In this document: positions 9,862 to 20,049 of the stretch, one piece after another
Layout of the letters: each line of letters opens with the position of its first letter
How positions within the stretch are numbered: the first letter of the stretch is position 1
Assembly (NCBI RefSeq): GCF_900106925.1
Contig: NZ_FNNZ01000024.1
Span: forward strand, 1-64,000
Reading direction: 5' to 3'
DNA from: Thiocapsa roseopersicina
GTDB taxonomy: Bacteria > Pseudomonadota > Gammaproteobacteria > Chromatiales > Chromatiaceae
DNA: 64,000 nt
Notes under the pieces: generated by a model
What the model was told of the DNA's origin: nothing
The model's database searches: none
Seen by the model: the letters and a program-made list of their open reading frames with translations, nothing else
Program-made: the position numbers and the translations under genes

Positions 9862-10434
9862 TCACCCGATCGGTGCAACGCCCATCAGGAGTTTGTGCAG
9901 CCAAAACATGAACAGCAGGTAGAGTCCGATACCGCCGACGATCGCGATGGCGTCGTTCACCTGGTTGGGCGGTGCCCCGTAGACGGTCGGGGTCGTGCGA
10001 TGCTTCAGCGAGATCCGGTCGGCAACCGCCCAGGCAAGGAAGGTTCCGAACAGCAGGATGTCGGCAGCCGTGCCGTTGGCGAGCAGGTGCGCCGTTGCCC
10101 AGATCTTCACCGCAAGCAACATCGGATGCTTGGTCGCGGACTGGATCCGACCCGGCAGATAGGCGGCAAGCAGCAGCGGAAAGACCGGCAGCATCAAGAG
10201 CAGGCTGATATGCCGCAGCCAGACAGGCGGCTCGTAGATGACGACGGGCGACAGACGGGCGGCCCCGAATCCCGAGACGATCAAATAAAATCCGACCAGG
10301 GCGACGAGCCCATACACCGCTTTCCACGGGATCTCGCCAAATCGCACGACCAGATCGGTACGCCATTGGCTCTTGATGATGGAGACCGAGTGAATACCGA
10401 GAAACAGGATCAAACCGAGGACGAGTACTGCCAT
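9862..10434 (-). CDS. NnrU family membrane protein
   Basis: A 190-residue polytopic membrane protein of the NnrU type. It has about five or six hydrophobic segments, the N-terminal LILFLGIHSVSII, and the family block RHPMLLAVKIWATAHLLANGTAADILLFG (here with TKHPML). NnrU was named from denitrification loci, and relatives share a fold with isoprenoid methyltransferase/15-cis-zeta-carotene isomerase (Z-ISO) proteins. No nitrite or nitric oxide reductase gene is near. Function in this organism is open. Confidence 0.85.
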   Translation of the reverse strand: MAVLVLGLILFLGIHSVSIIKSQWRTDLVVRFGEIPWKAVYGLVALVGFYLIVSGFGAARLSPVVIYEPPVWLRHISLLLMLPVFPLLLAAYLPGRIQSATKHPMLLAVKIWATAHLLANGTAADILLFGTFLAWAVADRISLKHRTTPTVYGAPPNQVNDAIAIVGGIGLYLLFMFWLHKLLMGVAPIG

Positions 10435-10473
10435 CCGAGGATTCCTCCAAGAGCATTGAAAAATCGGCTTCCC

Positions 10474-10560
10474 TTAAAGCGCGTCCGGAGCAACATCCGG
10501 TGTTTCCGAATGGATTCCACCTCGCACCGACTCAAGACGTCCGTGGCCGACGCGGTTTAG
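10474..10560. repeat. single palindromic element unit B
   Basis: 87 bp bounded by TTAAAGCGCGTCC and GACGCGGTTTAG, one substitution in the left end relative to other copies. It lies between nnrU and yaiI. The yaiI reading frame runs into its right end, and the TGA stop (10532-10534) is inside the unit. The interior shares GTCC-GAGC-ACAT near the left end with other copies. Confidence 0.75.
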
Positions 10561-10999
10561 TTCGCGCAAGAATCGTGTCCAAGGCATTCGCGAACGCCTG
10601 CCGATCACGCGACCCGAACGCGGGCGGGCCGCCGGTGTTGATGCCGCTGCCGCGCAGGGTGTCCATGAAGTCGCGCATCGTCAGGCGCTCGCGGATGTTG
10701 TCCTTGGTGTAGAGCTCGCCGCGGGGGTTCAGGGCTTGGCCGCCCCCCTCGATTACCTCCGCCGCGAGCGGGATATCCGCGGTGATTACCAGATCGCCGG
10801 GGGCGAGTCGCTTCAGAATCTCGTTGTCGGCGACGTCGAACCCGGCGGAGACCCGAACGGAACGCACCAACGGCGAAGGCGGCGTGCTCACCGGCGCGTT
10901 CGCCACCAACGTGATCCGGACGCCGAGCCGTTCCGAAGCGCGAAAAAGGATCTCCTTCACGGCGTTCGGACAGGCGTCGGCGTCGACCCAGATCTCCAC
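10532..10999 (-). CDS. yaiI: UPF0178/DUF188 protein YaiI/YqxD
   Basis: A 155-residue protein of the YaiI/YqxD family, PIN-like fold, biochemical role unproven. Motifs: [18 protein letters not shown] at the N terminus, [30 protein letters not shown] in the middle and [18 protein letters not shown] near the end. The start is taken as GTG at 10999, because the family begins right at this VDADACP block. The last nine or so residues (TKPRRPRTS) are encoded by element B and replace any native tail. It lies 14 nt after glgB on the same strand. Confidence 0.85.
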   Translation of the reverse strand: MEIWVDADACPNAVKEILFRASERLGVRITLVANAPVSTPPSPLVRSVRVSAGFDVADNEILKRLAPGDLVITADIPLAAEVIEGGGQALNPRGELYTKDNIRERLTMRDFMDTLRGSGINTGGPPAFGSRDRQAFANALDTILARTKPRRPRTS

Positions 11000-11013
11000 C
11001 CGCCGCGAACCCG

Positions 11014-13287
11014 TCAGCTCGCCTCGGCCGTCACAGGCGAAACATCGGCATCGGCGATCACGGCATCCTTCTCGCTCTCGACCGCAGCGGCGGACATCGG
11101 CTCGTGCACAAGAATAATCCCGGCGAGCGGAGGCAGGGCGATCGGGATGGAATAAGGTCGTCCCATCCAGCTCACCGGCTCGGCCTCGACCCCGCCCTGA
11201 TTGCCGACATTGCTGCCGCCGTAGAGCGCGGCGTCCGAGTTCAGTGCCTCGCGATAAAAACCGGGCTCGGGTACGCCGATCCGATAGTTGGTGCGCGGTA
11301 CGGGAGTGAAGTTGAATGCGGCGGCGACGATCTGCTCGCCGGAGAGGTCCTTGCGCAGATAACTGAGCACGGATTGTGAGCTGTCGTGACAATCGATCCA
11401 CTCGAACCCGGAGCTGTCGAAGTCGACCTCATGCAGCGCGGGCTGCTCCCGATAGAGGCGGTTGAGGTCCGAGACGATCTGCTTGATCCCTTCGTGCTGC
11501 GGACGCTCGAGCAGATCCCAATCCATCGCCGCGTCGAAGTCCCATTCGGAGCCGTGCGCGAACTCGCAGCCCTGGAACAACAGCTTCTTGCCCGGATAGC
11601 TGAACATCAAGGTGTAGAGCAGGCGCAGACTCGCAAACTTCTGCCAGGCATCGCCCGGCATCTTATCCAGCATCGACTTCTTTCCGTGCACCACCTCGTC
11701 ATGCGAGAAGGGGAGCACGAAATTCTCCGTGAAGGCGTATAGAAGGCCGAACGTCAGCAGATCGTGATGATAATGACGATAGATGGGATCCTTTTGCATG
11801 TAGGACAGGGTGTCGTGCATCCAGCCCATATTCCATTTCATGCTGAAGCCGAGCCCCCCGAGATAGGTCGGACGCGAGACCGCCGGCCACGCGGTCGACT
11901 CTTCGGCGATCATCAGGGTGCCGGGATGCTGCTCGTGAGTGACGGTATTGAGTTGGCGAATGAAATCCACGGCTTCGAGGTTTTCGTTGCCGCCGTATTT
12001 GTTCGGGATCCATTCACCGGCATTGCGCGAATAGTCCAGATACAGCATGGAAGCGACTGCATCCACGCGCAGCCCGTCGAGATGGAACTCGTCGAGCCAA
12101 TAGAGCGCGCTCGACAAGAGGAAGTTCTTCACCTCGTTGCGGCCGAAATTGAAGATCAAGGTCCCCCAATCCTTGTGCTCGCCCATTCGCGGATCGGCAT
12201 GCTCGTAAAGAGCCGTACCGTCGAATCGCGCCAGTGCATAGGCGTCCTTGGGGAAATGAGCGGGCACCCAATCCAACAGCACGCCGATGCCGCGGCCATG
12301 CAGATAGTCGACGAAGAAGCGAAAATCGTCCGGCGATCCGAAACGCGCACTCGGCGCGAAATAACCGGTGCATTGATAACCCCAAGAGGCGTCCAAGGGA
12401 TGCTCGGTGATGGGAAGAAGCTCGATATGGGTAAAACCCAGCTCGGTCACATAGTCCGCGAGCTGCTCGGCGAGGACCCGGTAATTCAGAAACTCACCGT
12501 CCGCACCACGTTGCCAGGATCCCAGATGGACCTCGTAAACCGAAAAGGGGGAATGCTGCCAATCCGATTCGGCGCGCGCCGCCAGCCAGGCCTGATCGGC
12601 CCAACGGAAGCGACTCTCCGGACAGATGAACCCGGCCGTTTGCGGCCGTTCCTGAAACGCCTGCGCGTAAGGGTCGATCTTGACGTGGATATTGGTCGCG
12701 CGATCGCGGATCTCGTATTTGTAGAAGCCGCCTTGCCCGATTCCGGGAATGAAAAGCTCCCAAACACCGGTGCCGCCGCGCACCCGCATCGGGTGGGCGC
12801 GCCCGTCCCACTGGTTGAAATCTCCGACGACGCTCACGCGCTCGGCACTCGGCGCCCAGACCGCGAACTGCACGCCCGACACACCGTCGACATCGGTCAG
12901 GTGCGAGCCCAAAAACCGATAGGCGTGCCAGTGGCGGCCCTCTCCGAAGAGGTGGAGATCGAAGTCCGCGAGCTGGGGCGGAAAGCAGTAGGCGTCGTGA
13001 TGGACGTGATGGTCACCGGCGGCATCGATCCAGTCGATGCGATAGCGCTCGGGAACCTTCGACGCCGGACCCTCCCAAAGGAAAAAATCCGTTCCTTCGA
13101 TCCGGGCGAACGGCTCGGATGCCTCGACCAAGGCGACCGACTCGGCGCCCGGCAGGAACACGCGGACCACTGCCCGGTCGCCCTCGAGGTGCCGACCGAG
13201 AATCTCGAACGGGTCGTGATGACGCGCCTCGATGATGCGCTGCAAGGGTTCCGGAACCTTGGGGGCGTGCTGTGTCGCGGTTGCCAT
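11014..13287 (-). CDS. glgB: 1,4-alpha-glucan branching enzyme GlgB
   Basis: A 757-residue glycogen branching enzyme, GH13. It has an N-terminal CBM48 region ([24 protein letters not shown]), the TIM barrel with catalytic Asp in [16 protein letters not shown], catalytic Glu in LMIAEEST and the third acidic residue in [14 protein letters not shown], then a C-terminal beta domain. It forms alpha-1,6 branches in glycogen. The ATG at 13287 (MATATQHAP) has AAGGAA upstream. A longer frame to 13332 lacks family support. It diverges from glgC. Confidence 0.95.
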   Translation of the reverse strand: MATATQHAPKVPEPLQRIIEARHHDPFEILGRHLEGDRAVVRVFLPGAESVALVEASEPFARIEGTDFFLWEGPASKVPERYRIDWIDAAGDHHVHHDAYCFPPQLADFDLHLFGEGRHWHAYRFLGSHLTDVDGVSGVQFAVWAPSAERVSVVGDFNQWDGRAHPMRVRGGTGVWELFIPGIGQGGFYKYEIRDRATNIHVKIDPYAQAFQERPQTAGFICPESRFRWADQAWLAARAESDWQHSPFSVYEVHLGSWQRGADGEFLNYRVLAEQLADYVTELGFTHIELLPITEHPLDASWGYQCTGYFAPSARFGSPDDFRFFVDYLHGRGIGVLLDWVPAHFPKDAYALARFDGTALYEHADPRMGEHKDWGTLIFNFGRNEVKNFLLSSALYWLDEFHLDGLRVDAVASMLYLDYSRNAGEWIPNKYGGNENLEAVDFIRQLNTVTHEQHPGTLMIAEESTAWPAVSRPTYLGGLGFSMKWNMGWMHDTLSYMQKDPIYRHYHHDLLTFGLLYAFTENFVLPFSHDEVVHGKKSMLDKMPGDAWQKFASLRLLYTLMFSYPGKKLLFQGCEFAHGSEWDFDAAMDWDLLERPQHEGIKQIVSDLNRLYREQPALHEVDFDSSGFEWIDCHDSSQSVLSYLRKDLSGEQIVAAAFNFTPVPRTNYRIGVPEPGFYREALNSDAALYGGSNVGNQGGVEAEPVSWMGRPYSIPIALPPLAGIILVHEPMSAAAVESEKDAVIADADVSPVTAEAS

Positions 13288-13498
13288 TCTGAAGTATTTC
13301 CTTCGCTGTCGGCTCTCGATGTCGCCTGCCATCGGCGCTGTTACGGAAACCGTTCGATATCGCGGTGCCGCGCCACGAGTCTGCGGGGTGGCGGCAGACG
13401 GGCGCGACAGGTTCGGGGGTCTCGTCGGGATCGACGGCCCGCGGTGCGGCGCGGGAAGAACGCGACCACAGGGCAGTGCGCCGACGCTTCGGACCGTC

Positions 13499-13526
13499 TT
13501 GATGTTAACATACGGGGGACTACTCT
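13499..13526 (+). promoter_or_regulatory. candidate sigma-70 promoter of glgC
   Basis: TTGATG (13499-13504) and TACTCT (13521-13526) with a 16-bp spacer, upstream of glgC in the divergent glgB-glgC gap. Transcription would start near 13533, 27 nt before the ATG. Both boxes are imperfect. Confidence 0.35.
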
Positions 13527-13559
13527 AATGCCCTCGCCTAGACGACAACAGGAGGACTT

Positions 13560-14831
13560 ATGCCCCAAACAAATCCCCGGTTCGTCAGCCGCCTGACCCG
13601 CAATACCCTGGCGCTGATCCTGGCCGGGGGACGGGGCTCGCGCCTGATGCACCTGACGGCGTGGAGATCCAAGCCGGCCGTTCCTTTCGGCGGAAAATTT
13701 CGGATCGTGGATTTCCCGCTTTCGAACTGCATTAATTCCGGGATTCGCCGCATCGGCGTCTTGACGCAATATAAGGCGCATTCACTAATTCTGCATATCC
13801 AGAAGGGCTGGGGATTCCTGCGCGGAGAATTCGGCGAGTTCGTGGAATTATGGCCCGCCCAGCAGCGCGTCGCCGAGACCGCTTGGTATGCGGGGACAGC
13901 CGACGCGGTATTCCAGAACCTCGACATCATTCGCGATCACAACCCGGATTATATCTTGGTGCTTGCCGGCGACCATATTTACAAGATGGATTACGGCGCC
14001 ATGATCGCCTACCACGTCGAATCCGGCGCCGATATGACGGTCGGATGTCTGGAGATGGAGACCGAGCGCGCCACCGAGTTCGGGGTCATGTCGGTCGACA
14101 GCGAGGGGCGCGTTCTGCGATTCGCCGAAAAGCCGAAGGAGCCGGAAGCCATCCCGGGATCGCCCGGGAAGAGCCTCGTCTCGATGGGAATCTATGTATT
14201 CAATCGTGGCTTCCTGTTCGAGCAGCTGATCAAGGATGCCGATACACCGCGATCCTCGCACGACTTCGGGAAGGACATTATTCCCTCCGTCATCAAACAC
14301 TATCGCGTCATGGCCCATACCTTCCGTGACCCGCGCAGCGGCGAGCAGGCCTATTGGCGAGACGTCGGTACACTCGACGCCTTTTGGGAGGCCAACCTTG
14401 AGCTGATCGGCGTCACGCCGCCCTTGAGCCTCTACGATAAAAGCTGGCCGATCTGGACCTATCAGGAACAATTGCCGCCGGCGAAGTTCGTGTTCGACGA
14501 CGAGGATCGACGCGGCATGGCGGTCGACTCCATGGTCTCGGGCGGCTGTATCATCTCCGGGTCCACGGTGCGGCATTCGTTGTTGTTCTCCAACGTGCGC
14601 GTCAACTCCTATGCCTATGTGAAGGATTCGGTGATCCTCCCGGATGTGGTGATCGGCCGAAACTGCACGATCCGCAATGCGGTGATCGATCGCTATTGCC
14701 AGATCGACGAGGGAACCGTGATCGGCCTCGATCAGGAAGCGGATCGCAAAGCGGGTTTCTACGTGAGCGAGGGCGGCGTCACACTCGTCACACCCGAGAT
14801 GCTGGGCCAAGACGCCAACCACGTCCGTTGA
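13560..14831 (+). CDS. glgC: glucose-1-phosphate adenylyltransferase GlgC
   Basis: A 423-residue ADP-glucose pyrophosphorylase, the committed step of glycogen synthesis. The nucleotide-binding loop LAGGRGSRL (residues 21-29), [19 protein letters not shown], the catalytic region [33 protein letters not shown], and a C-terminal left-handed beta-helix ([20 protein letters not shown]) are all present. Length is normal. A strong AGGAGG lies about 7 nt before the ATG. thiS starts 13 nt after the stop. Confidence 0.96.
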   Translation: MPQTNPRFVSRLTRNTLALILAGGRGSRLMHLTAWRSKPAVPFGGKFRIVDFPLSNCINSGIRRIGVLTQYKAHSLILHIQKGWGFLRGEFGEFVELWPAQQRVAETAWYAGTADAVFQNLDIIRDHNPDYILVLAGDHIYKMDYGAMIAYHVESGADMTVGCLEMETERATEFGVMSVDSEGRVLRFAEKPKEPEAIPGSPGKSLVSMGIYVFNRGFLFEQLIKDADTPRSSHDFGKDIIPSVIKHYRVMAHTFRDPRSGEQAYWRDVGTLDAFWEANLELIGVTPPLSLYDKSWPIWTYQEQLPPAKFVFDDEDRRGMAVDSMVSGGCIISGSTVRHSLLFSNVRVNSYAYVKDSVILPDVVIGRNCTIRNAVIDRYCQIDEGTVIGLDQEADRKAGFYVSEGGVTLVTPEMLGQDANHVR

Positions 14832-14844
14832 GGGCCTCGTCCGC

Positions 14845-15045
14845 ATGCAGATCATCCTGAACGGTGCCGCCACCGAGGTGGCCGACGCACTCACCATGGC
14901 GGAGCTGATCGAGCAGCTCAAGCTCGGCGGCCGCCGCCTGGCCGTCGAGGTCAATGCCGAGCTGGTCCCGCGCAGCCGCTTCTCCGAGCACCGGCTCGCG
15001 CCGCAGGATCAGGTCGAGATCATCCACGCCGTCGGCGGCGGATGA
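14845..15045 (+). CDS. thiS: sulfur carrier protein ThiS
   Basis: A 66-residue ubiquitin-like carrier with MQIILNG at the start, LEVNAELVP-type middle ([11 protein letters not shown]) and the C-terminal [10 protein letters not shown] whose Gly-Gly end is thiocarboxylated to give sulfur for the thiazole of thiamine. It lies between glgC and thiG. No TPP riboswitch is seen in the 13 nt upstream, so any control is further away or absent. Confidence 0.95.
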   Translation: MQIILNGAATEVADALTMAELIEQLKLGGRRLAVEVNAELVPRSRFSEHRLAPQDQVEIIHAVGGG

Positions 15046-15112
15046 CCCGGCTTGGGCGTCCTGCCCCGAATCCTTTATCCTGAATCTTTCTTTCGTTTTG
15101 GCCACGACACCC

Positions 15113-15916
15113 ATGCCCATCGAGACCGCCGCAACCGATCGTTTCACCCTCGCCGGACGCGAGTACAGCTCCCGACTCCTCGTCGGCACCGGAAAGTACA
15201 AGGACATGGCCGAGACCGCACGGGCCATCGAGGCGAGCGGCGCCGAGATCGTCACGGTCGCGGTGCGCCGCACCAACCTCGGCCAAACCCCGGGCGAGCC
15301 GAACATCCTCGATATCCTGCCGCCCGAGCGCTACACCATCCTGCCGAATACCGCAGGCTGCTACGATGTCGAGACCGCCGTGCGCACCTGCCGACTGGCG
15401 CGCGAGCTCTTGGACGGCCACAACCTGGTCAAGCTCGAGGTCCTCGGCGACGAGAAGACACTCTTCCCGGACGTGATCGCCACGCTCAAGGCGGCCGAGG
15501 AGCTGGTCAAGGATGGCTTCCAGGTCATGGTCTACACCAACGACGACCCGATCGTCGCCCGACAGCTCGAAGAGATCGGCTGCATCGCCGTCATGCCGTT
15601 GGCCGCCCCGATCGGCTCGGGGCTCGGCATCCGCAACCCGCTCAACATCCGCACCATCGTCGAGAACGCCCATGTCCCGATCCTGGTCGACGCGGGTGTC
15701 GGCACGGCATCGGATGCTGCCGTGGCGATGGAGCTGGGTTGCGACGGCGTGCTGATGAACACCGCGATCGCCGCGGCCCGCGACCCCATCCTGATGGCCA
15801 GCGCCATGCGCAAGGGGATCGAGGCCGGGCGCGAGGCGTACCTTGCCGGTCGCATGGCGCCGAAGCGGTTTGCCTCGGCGTCCTCGCCGATCGAAGGGCT
15901 GTTCTTCCAGCACTGA
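15113..15916 (+). CDS. thiG: thiazole synthase ThiG
   Basis: A 267-residue TIM-barrel enzyme that joins 1-deoxy-xylulose 5-phosphate, dehydroglycine and the ThiS thiocarboxylate into the thiazole phosphate of thiamine. Family blocks: [53 protein letters not shown] (Schiff-base Lys region), [46 protein letters not shown]. The ATG at 15113 gives the family length. The TGA stop (15914-15916) forms the first bases of a degenerate palindromic element. Confidence 0.96.
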   Translation: MPIETAATDRFTLAGREYSSRLLVGTGKYKDMAETARAIEASGAEIVTVAVRRTNLGQTPGEPNILDILPPERYTILPNTAGCYDVETAVRTCRLARELLDGHNLVKLEVLGDEKTLFPDVIATLKAAEELVKDGFQVMVYTNDDPIVARQLEEIGCIAVMPLAAPIGSGLGIRNPLNIRTIVENAHVPILVDAGVGTASDAAVAMELGCDGVLMNTAIAAARDPILMASAMRKGIEAGREAYLAGRMAPKRFASASSPIEGLFFQH

Positions 15917-15998
15917 ACCGCGTCCCGAACGGAATGGGAAGGTCGTTGCGGGGCGGGCGTCGAAGGCTATGAGCGAGGTTCGTGCCGGACGCGGGTCA
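15914..15998. repeat. degenerate palindromic element unit C
   Basis: 85 bp bounded by TGAACCGCGTCC and GGACGCGGGTCA, inverted repeats with a single mismatch, matching the family except for one base in each outer end. It starts exactly at the thiG stop codon. An A/T-richer stretch of about 20 bp follows (ATGATTAAATCCAACGAT). After it comes an AGAGCGCTTCGAC segment that could be a decayed second unit. Confidence 0.6.
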
Positions 15999-16083
15999 GA
16001 ATGATTAAATCCAACGATTAGAGCGCTTCGACTGCGAAAGCGGTCGTAGCGTGGACGGCCGACAGGCCAGTTGTAAGGACCTC

Positions 16084-16785
16084 ATGACGGCCGAGACCAC
16101 GACCAAATTCCTGCGTCCCATCCGGAGCTTCGTCCTGCGCGAAGGTCGTTTGACCTCCGCGCAGGAGCGGGCCTTTCGGGACCTCTGGCCGCTCTACGGG
16201 ATGGATTGGACGCCCGACACGCCGATCGACCTCGCGGGGCTCTTCGGCAACGCGCACCCCGTCGTCCTGGAGATCGGGTTCGGCAACGGCGATTCGCTCG
16301 CCGAGATGGCCGAGCAGGATCCGCAGAACAATTGGCTCGGGATCGAGGTGCATCGCCCCGGTGTCGGGCACCTGCTGCTCGAGATCGAGCGGCGCGGGCT
16401 GACCAATCTCAAACTGATGCGGCACGACGCGGTCGAGGTGCTCGGCCGCGGCATTGCGCCCGGCAGCCTAGAGCGGGTTCAGCTCTTCTTTCCCGATCCC
16501 TGGCCGAAACGCCGTCATCACAAACGTCGCATCCTGACACCCGAGCTGATCGGGCTGCTCGCGCATGCGCTCCGCCCGGGCGGCGTCTTTCATGCGGCGA
16601 CCGATTGGGAGCCCTATGCCGAGCAGATGCTCGAGATCCTGGAGACGTCTTCGGAAACCTTCGAGAATCTCGCCGGACCCGGCGGATTCTCGCCCCGCCC
16701 GGCGGCACGTCCGCTCACCCGCTTCGAGCAACGCGGCGAGCGCCTCGGCCATCGGGTCCGCGACCTGATGTTTCGCCGGCGCTGA
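16084..16785 (+). CDS. trmB: tRNA (guanine-N7-)-methyltransferase TrmB
   Basis: A 233-residue SAM-dependent methyltransferase making m7G46 in tRNA. The SAM loop VVLEIGFGNGDSLAEMA, the NWLGIEVHRPGVG block and the family signature VQLFFPDPWPKRRHHKRRI are present. The ATG at 16084 (MTAETTTKFL) is chosen; a 33-bp longer frame begins at 16051. It is followed closely by the fetA-like gene. Confidence 0.95.
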   Translation: MTAETTTKFLRPIRSFVLREGRLTSAQERAFRDLWPLYGMDWTPDTPIDLAGLFGNAHPVVLEIGFGNGDSLAEMAEQDPQNNWLGIEVHRPGVGHLLLEIERRGLTNLKLMRHDAVEVLGRGIAPGSLERVQLFFPDPWPKRRHHKRRILTPELIGLLAHALRPGGVFHAATDWEPYAEQMLEILETSSETFENLAGPGGFSPRPAARPLTRFEQRGERLGHRVRDLMFRRR

Positions 16786-16798
16786 GATCGGGGCGCCG

Positions 16799-17542
16799 AT
16801 GTCCGGACTCAGACTCGACGGGATCCGCTCGCGGGCGCTCGGGCCGCTCGATCTCACTGTCGCTGCGGGCGAGCTGGTCTTCGTGTCGGGCCCGTCCGGC
16901 TCGGGCAAGAGTCTCCTGCTGCGCGCCGTCGCCGACTTGGATCCGCACGAGGGCGAGGTCTGGCTGGGCGAGGAGCCGCGCTCGCGCATCGCCCCCTCGA
17001 TCTGGCGTCGGCGGGTCGGTCTTCTGCCTGCGGAGGCCTTTTGGTGGGCGGAGAGCGTCGGCGAGCATCTGCCGGTCATCCGGAGCACCCATGCGGATCG
17101 GGCCGCGTCGACGCACAGACGGCTTCTCTCGGCGCCGCTTCATCCGGCTATCCTGCGCTTGTCCAAACCCTTTCGCCGCGCACCCCGACGCGTCTCGAAT
17201 CACCCTGCCCTGCCGGACCACTCAACCATCACCGACTGGCTCGGCCACCTCGGCTTCGCGCCCGACGTCCTCGGCTGGTCGGTGACGCGTCTCTCGACCG
17301 GGGAGCGTCAACGTCTGGCGCTGGTGCGCCTGCTCGCACAGACACCCGAGGCGCTGCTGCTCGACGAGGCGACCGCCAACCTGGATCCAAGCAGCGGCGC
17401 ACGCGTGGAATCCGTCGTCGAGGCCTATCGCAAGACGCGGGGCGCGGCCGTCCTCTGGGTGAGTCACGATCCGGGGCAACGCCGCCGCATCGGCGGACGC
17501 TCGCTGGTCATCCGCAACGAGCGACTGGAGCCCGAAGCGTGA
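16799..17542 (+). CDS. FetA/YbbL-like ABC transporter ATPase with an extra segment
   Basis: A 247-residue ATPase of the FetAB iron/metal exporter type. Walker A is GPSGSGKS (residues 31-38), the signature is RLSTGERQRLALVRLLAQ, Walker B is ALLLDEATANLD, and the switch His is in LWVSHDPGQ. Between SVGEHLP and TDWLGHLGF lies an extra Pro/Arg/His-rich stretch (about residues 93-143) not usual in this compact family, which makes the protein longer than its relatives. It could impair or modify function. Its stop overlaps the start of the permease gene (GTGA). Confidence 0.85.
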   Translation: MSGLRLDGIRSRALGPLDLTVAAGELVFVSGPSGSGKSLLLRAVADLDPHEGEVWLGEEPRSRIAPSIWRRRVGLLPAEAFWWAESVGEHLPVIRSTHADRAASTHRRLLSAPLHPAILRLSKPFRRAPRRVSNHPALPDHSTITDWLGHLGFAPDVLGWSVTRLSTGERQRLALVRLLAQTPEALLLDEATANLDPSSGARVESVVEAYRKTRGAAVLWVSHDPGQRRRIGGRSLVIRNERLEPEA

Positions 17543-18348
17543 CCCTCATCCATCTGAGCCCGTTCGATCTGGGACTGGCCTCCATCCTGGTCCTCCTACT
17601 CGCCGGCATGTCCTGGCGGCTGCGCCTCGGGATCGAGCGCCGTGTTCTGATCTCGGCCGCGCGCAGCACGGTCCAGCTCATGCTCGTCGGGCTGGTGCTG
17701 AAGGTGCTCTTCGCCCAGACCAGCTTGCCGCTGATCGGGCTGATGGCCCTGGTGATGCTCTCCGTCGCCGGTTACGAGGTGATGCAGCGACAGAAGCGCC
17801 GATACCGCGGCGTCTGGGGATACGGGATCGGCGCACTCTCGATGTTCCTGTCGGCCTTCACCGTGACCCTGCTCGCCCTGACGGTCATCATCGGGGTCGA
17901 ACCCTGGTATCAGCCGCAGTATCTGATCCCGCTGCTCGGCATGCTGCTCGGCAACACCATGAGCGGGATCGCCATCGCGCTCGACAGCCTGACCCGCCAG
18001 GCCTGGGATTCACGCGGACGCATCGAGGCGCGCCTGCTCGCTGGCGGCACCTGGGACGACGCCATCGAGGAGGTGCGTCGCGACGCCCTGCGCTCCGGCC
18101 TCATCCCCATCATCAACGCCATGGCCACCGCCGGCCTGGTCAGCCTCCCCGGCATGATGACCGGCCAGATCCTCGCGGGCAGTCCGCCGATGGAGGCTGC
18201 CAAGTACCAGCTCCTCATCATGTTCCTCATTGCGGCCGGCACCGGACTCGGCTCCATGGCCGCGGTCTGGATCGGCTCGCGCCGTCTGTTCGACGACCGC
18301 CAGCGACTGCGTCTCGACCGGCTCGCCGCGGCGAATCGGTCGAGCTGA
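17539..18348 (+). CDS. FetB/YbbM-like ABC transporter permease
   Basis: A 269-residue polytopic membrane protein, partner of the ATPase just upstream and overlapping it by 4 nt. It has about seven hydrophobic segments and the family blocks ISAARSTVQLMLVGLVL, LIPLLGMLLGNTMSGIAIALD and GLVSLPGMMTGQILAGSPPMEAAKYQ. The E. coli homologue is linked to iron export and resistance to oxidative stress. The GTG at 17539 is chosen because the frame extends unproductively upstream over fetA. Confidence 0.9.
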   Translation: MTLIHLSPFDLGLASILVLLLAGMSWRLRLGIERRVLISAARSTVQLMLVGLVLKVLFAQTSLPLIGLMALVMLSVAGYEVMQRQKRRYRGVWGYGIGALSMFLSAFTVTLLALTVIIGVEPWYQPQYLIPLLGMLLGNTMSGIAIALDSLTRQAWDSRGRIEARLLAGGTWDDAIEEVRRDALRSGLIPIINAMATAGLVSLPGMMTGQILAGSPPMEAAKYQLLIMFLIAAGTGLGSMAAVWIGSRRLFDDRQRLRLDRLAAANRSS

Positions 18349-18763
18349 GAAGAGCCATTTCCTCGTCCTGTCGGTAATCCTGCTCCGGGCGAGCCCGCCG
18401 GCACGGGATTCACACCCGCCGTTCCCATTACTTACGCGCCGTCCAACTCGGTGCACAGACGCCGCTGCGGCGCACCTAGCGCACCATGTTGACGCGCTCG
18501 CGGTTGACTGCCGATTCGACCCATGCCCTGGAAAAGAAACACGACCGAACCGGCAGCAAAACCCACATGGTCACGTCTTCACCGGCTTGCGCAAGGATAG
18601 AAAGGCTGATGTCTCGGCGAACGGTGTCTCTCGGCATCGTTGCCCTTGGCGAATGAGGCAGTCTGCATCTCAGTCGGTGTACTTAACTTCCTCCGGCACG
18701 TTTCCTGCTGTCGGCCGCACCAATTTCGCACACAATCATCAGTCCACACAGAGGTTGTTTTCC
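18349..18763. other. 415-bp intergenic region before amt
   Basis: Holds no recognisable gene. It should contain the amt promoter. I looked for a sigma-54 box (GG-N10-GC), as expected for a nitrogen-regulated ammonium transporter, and did not find a convincing one by eye. A GC-rich inverted region CGCCGCTGCGGCG lies near 18460. Confidence 0.4.
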
Positions 18764-19969
18764 ATGGAAGCACTCAAGGGCGGCAGCGACGTCCTATTTA
18801 TCCTGATCGGCGCCGTGATGGTGCTCGCCATGCACGCCGGCTTTGCGTTCCTGGAGCTGGGCACCGTCCGCGCCAAGAATCAGGTCAATGCCCTGGCGAA
18901 GATCATGAGCGACTTTGCCGTCTCGACCATCGCCTATTTCTTCATCGGTTATTGGATCGCCTACCAGGTCGATTTCTTCAGCGACGCCGCTTCGCTCCAA
19001 ATCGAGCACGGCTTTGCCTTGGTCAAATTCTTCTTCCTCCTGACCTTTGCCGCTGCCATCCCGGCGATTGTCTCGGGCGGTATCGCCGAGCGGGCGCGGT
19101 TCCACCCGCAGTTGCTCGCCTCCTTCATCATCGTCGGCCTGCTCTATCCCTTCTTCGAGGGCATGGTCTGGAACAACAATTTCGGCGCTCAGGATTTCAT
19201 CACCGGGGTCTTCGGTGCGCCCTTTCACGACTTCGCCGGCTCGGTCGTCGTCCACGCCGTCGGCGGCTGGATCGGGCTCGCTGCGGTCCTGCTGCTCGGC
19301 CCGCGCCAGGGACGCTACCGTGCCGACGGCGGCATCACCGCCCACCCGCCGTCCTCGATTCCCTTCCTCTCGCTCGGCGCCTGGACCCTCACCGTGGGGT
19401 GGTTCGGCTTCAACGTGATGTCCGCGCAGACCGTCGAGGCCGTCAGCGGCCTCGTGGCGGTGAACTCGCTCATGGCCATGGTCGGCGGCATCCTGGCGGC
19501 ACTGGTCGTCGGCAGGAACGACCCCGGCTTCCTGCACAACGGACCGCTCGCCGGATTGGTCGCGGTCTGTGCGGGCTCCGACTTGATGCACCCGATCGGT
19601 GCGCTGGTGACCGGTGCTGTCGCCGGGGCCATCTTCGTCTACGCCTTCACCCTGACGCAGAACAAATGGCGGATCGACGACGTACTGGGCGTCTGGCCTC
19701 TGCACGGGCTATGTGGACTCTGGGGTGGCCTCGCGGCCGGGATCTTCGGACTCGAAGCGCTCGGCGGCGTCGGCGGAGTAGCATTCGGCAGCCAACTGGC
19801 CGGCACACTGAGCGGCGTCGCCATCGCCTTCGGCGGTGGCTTCCTGATCTACGGCGGAATCAAGGCGGTCATGGGGTTGCGGCTCAGCGAAGAGGATGAA
19901 TACATCGGCGCGGATCTGAGCATCCACAAGATCACCGCGCAGCCCGACTACAACCGCGGGGAGGTGTAG
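18764..19969 (+). CDS. amt: ammonium transporter Amt
   Basis: A 401-residue ammonium transporter with eleven or so membrane segments. Family features: AFLELGTVRAKNQVN, GGIAERARF, the twin-His pore region (HDFAGSVVVHAVGGWIGLAA and VWPLHGLCGLWGGLAAG), FGFNVMS. The order of segments matches the AmtB/Rh fold. No glnK (PII) gene is adjacent, unlike many bacteria. The ATG at 18764 is chosen over the long upstream frame, which is unrelated to Amt. Confidence 0.95.
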   Translation: MEALKGGSDVLFILIGAVMVLAMHAGFAFLELGTVRAKNQVNALAKIMSDFAVSTIAYFFIGYWIAYQVDFFSDAASLQIEHGFALVKFFFLLTFAAAIPAIVSGGIAERARFHPQLLASFIIVGLLYPFFEGMVWNNNFGAQDFITGVFGAPFHDFAGSVVVHAVGGWIGLAAVLLLGPRQGRYRADGGITAHPPSSIPFLSLGAWTLTVGWFGFNVMSAQTVEAVSGLVAVNSLMAMVGGILAALVVGRNDPGFLHNGPLAGLVAVCAGSDLMHPIGALVTGAVAGAIFVYAFTLTQNKWRIDDVLGVWPLHGLCGLWGGLAAGIFGLEALGGVGGVAFGSQLAGTLSGVAIAFGGGFLIYGGIKAVMGLRLSEEDEYIGADLSIHKITAQPDYNRGEV

Positions 19970-20049
19970 ACCGATTCTCGGGGGTGGAGGGAAAACGTCA
20001 GCCCAAACGCTATCCTTCGCGCACTCGCACCATCCCTGGAGTCTCCCCC

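Noticed and set aside
14832-14844. TPP riboswitch before thiS
   Set aside because: Only 13 nt separate glgC and thiS, too short for a riboswitch.
18349-18763. Sigma-54 promoter before amt
   Set aside because: GG and GC dinucleotides occur, but no pair with the 10-nt spacing and flanking consensus was found by eye.
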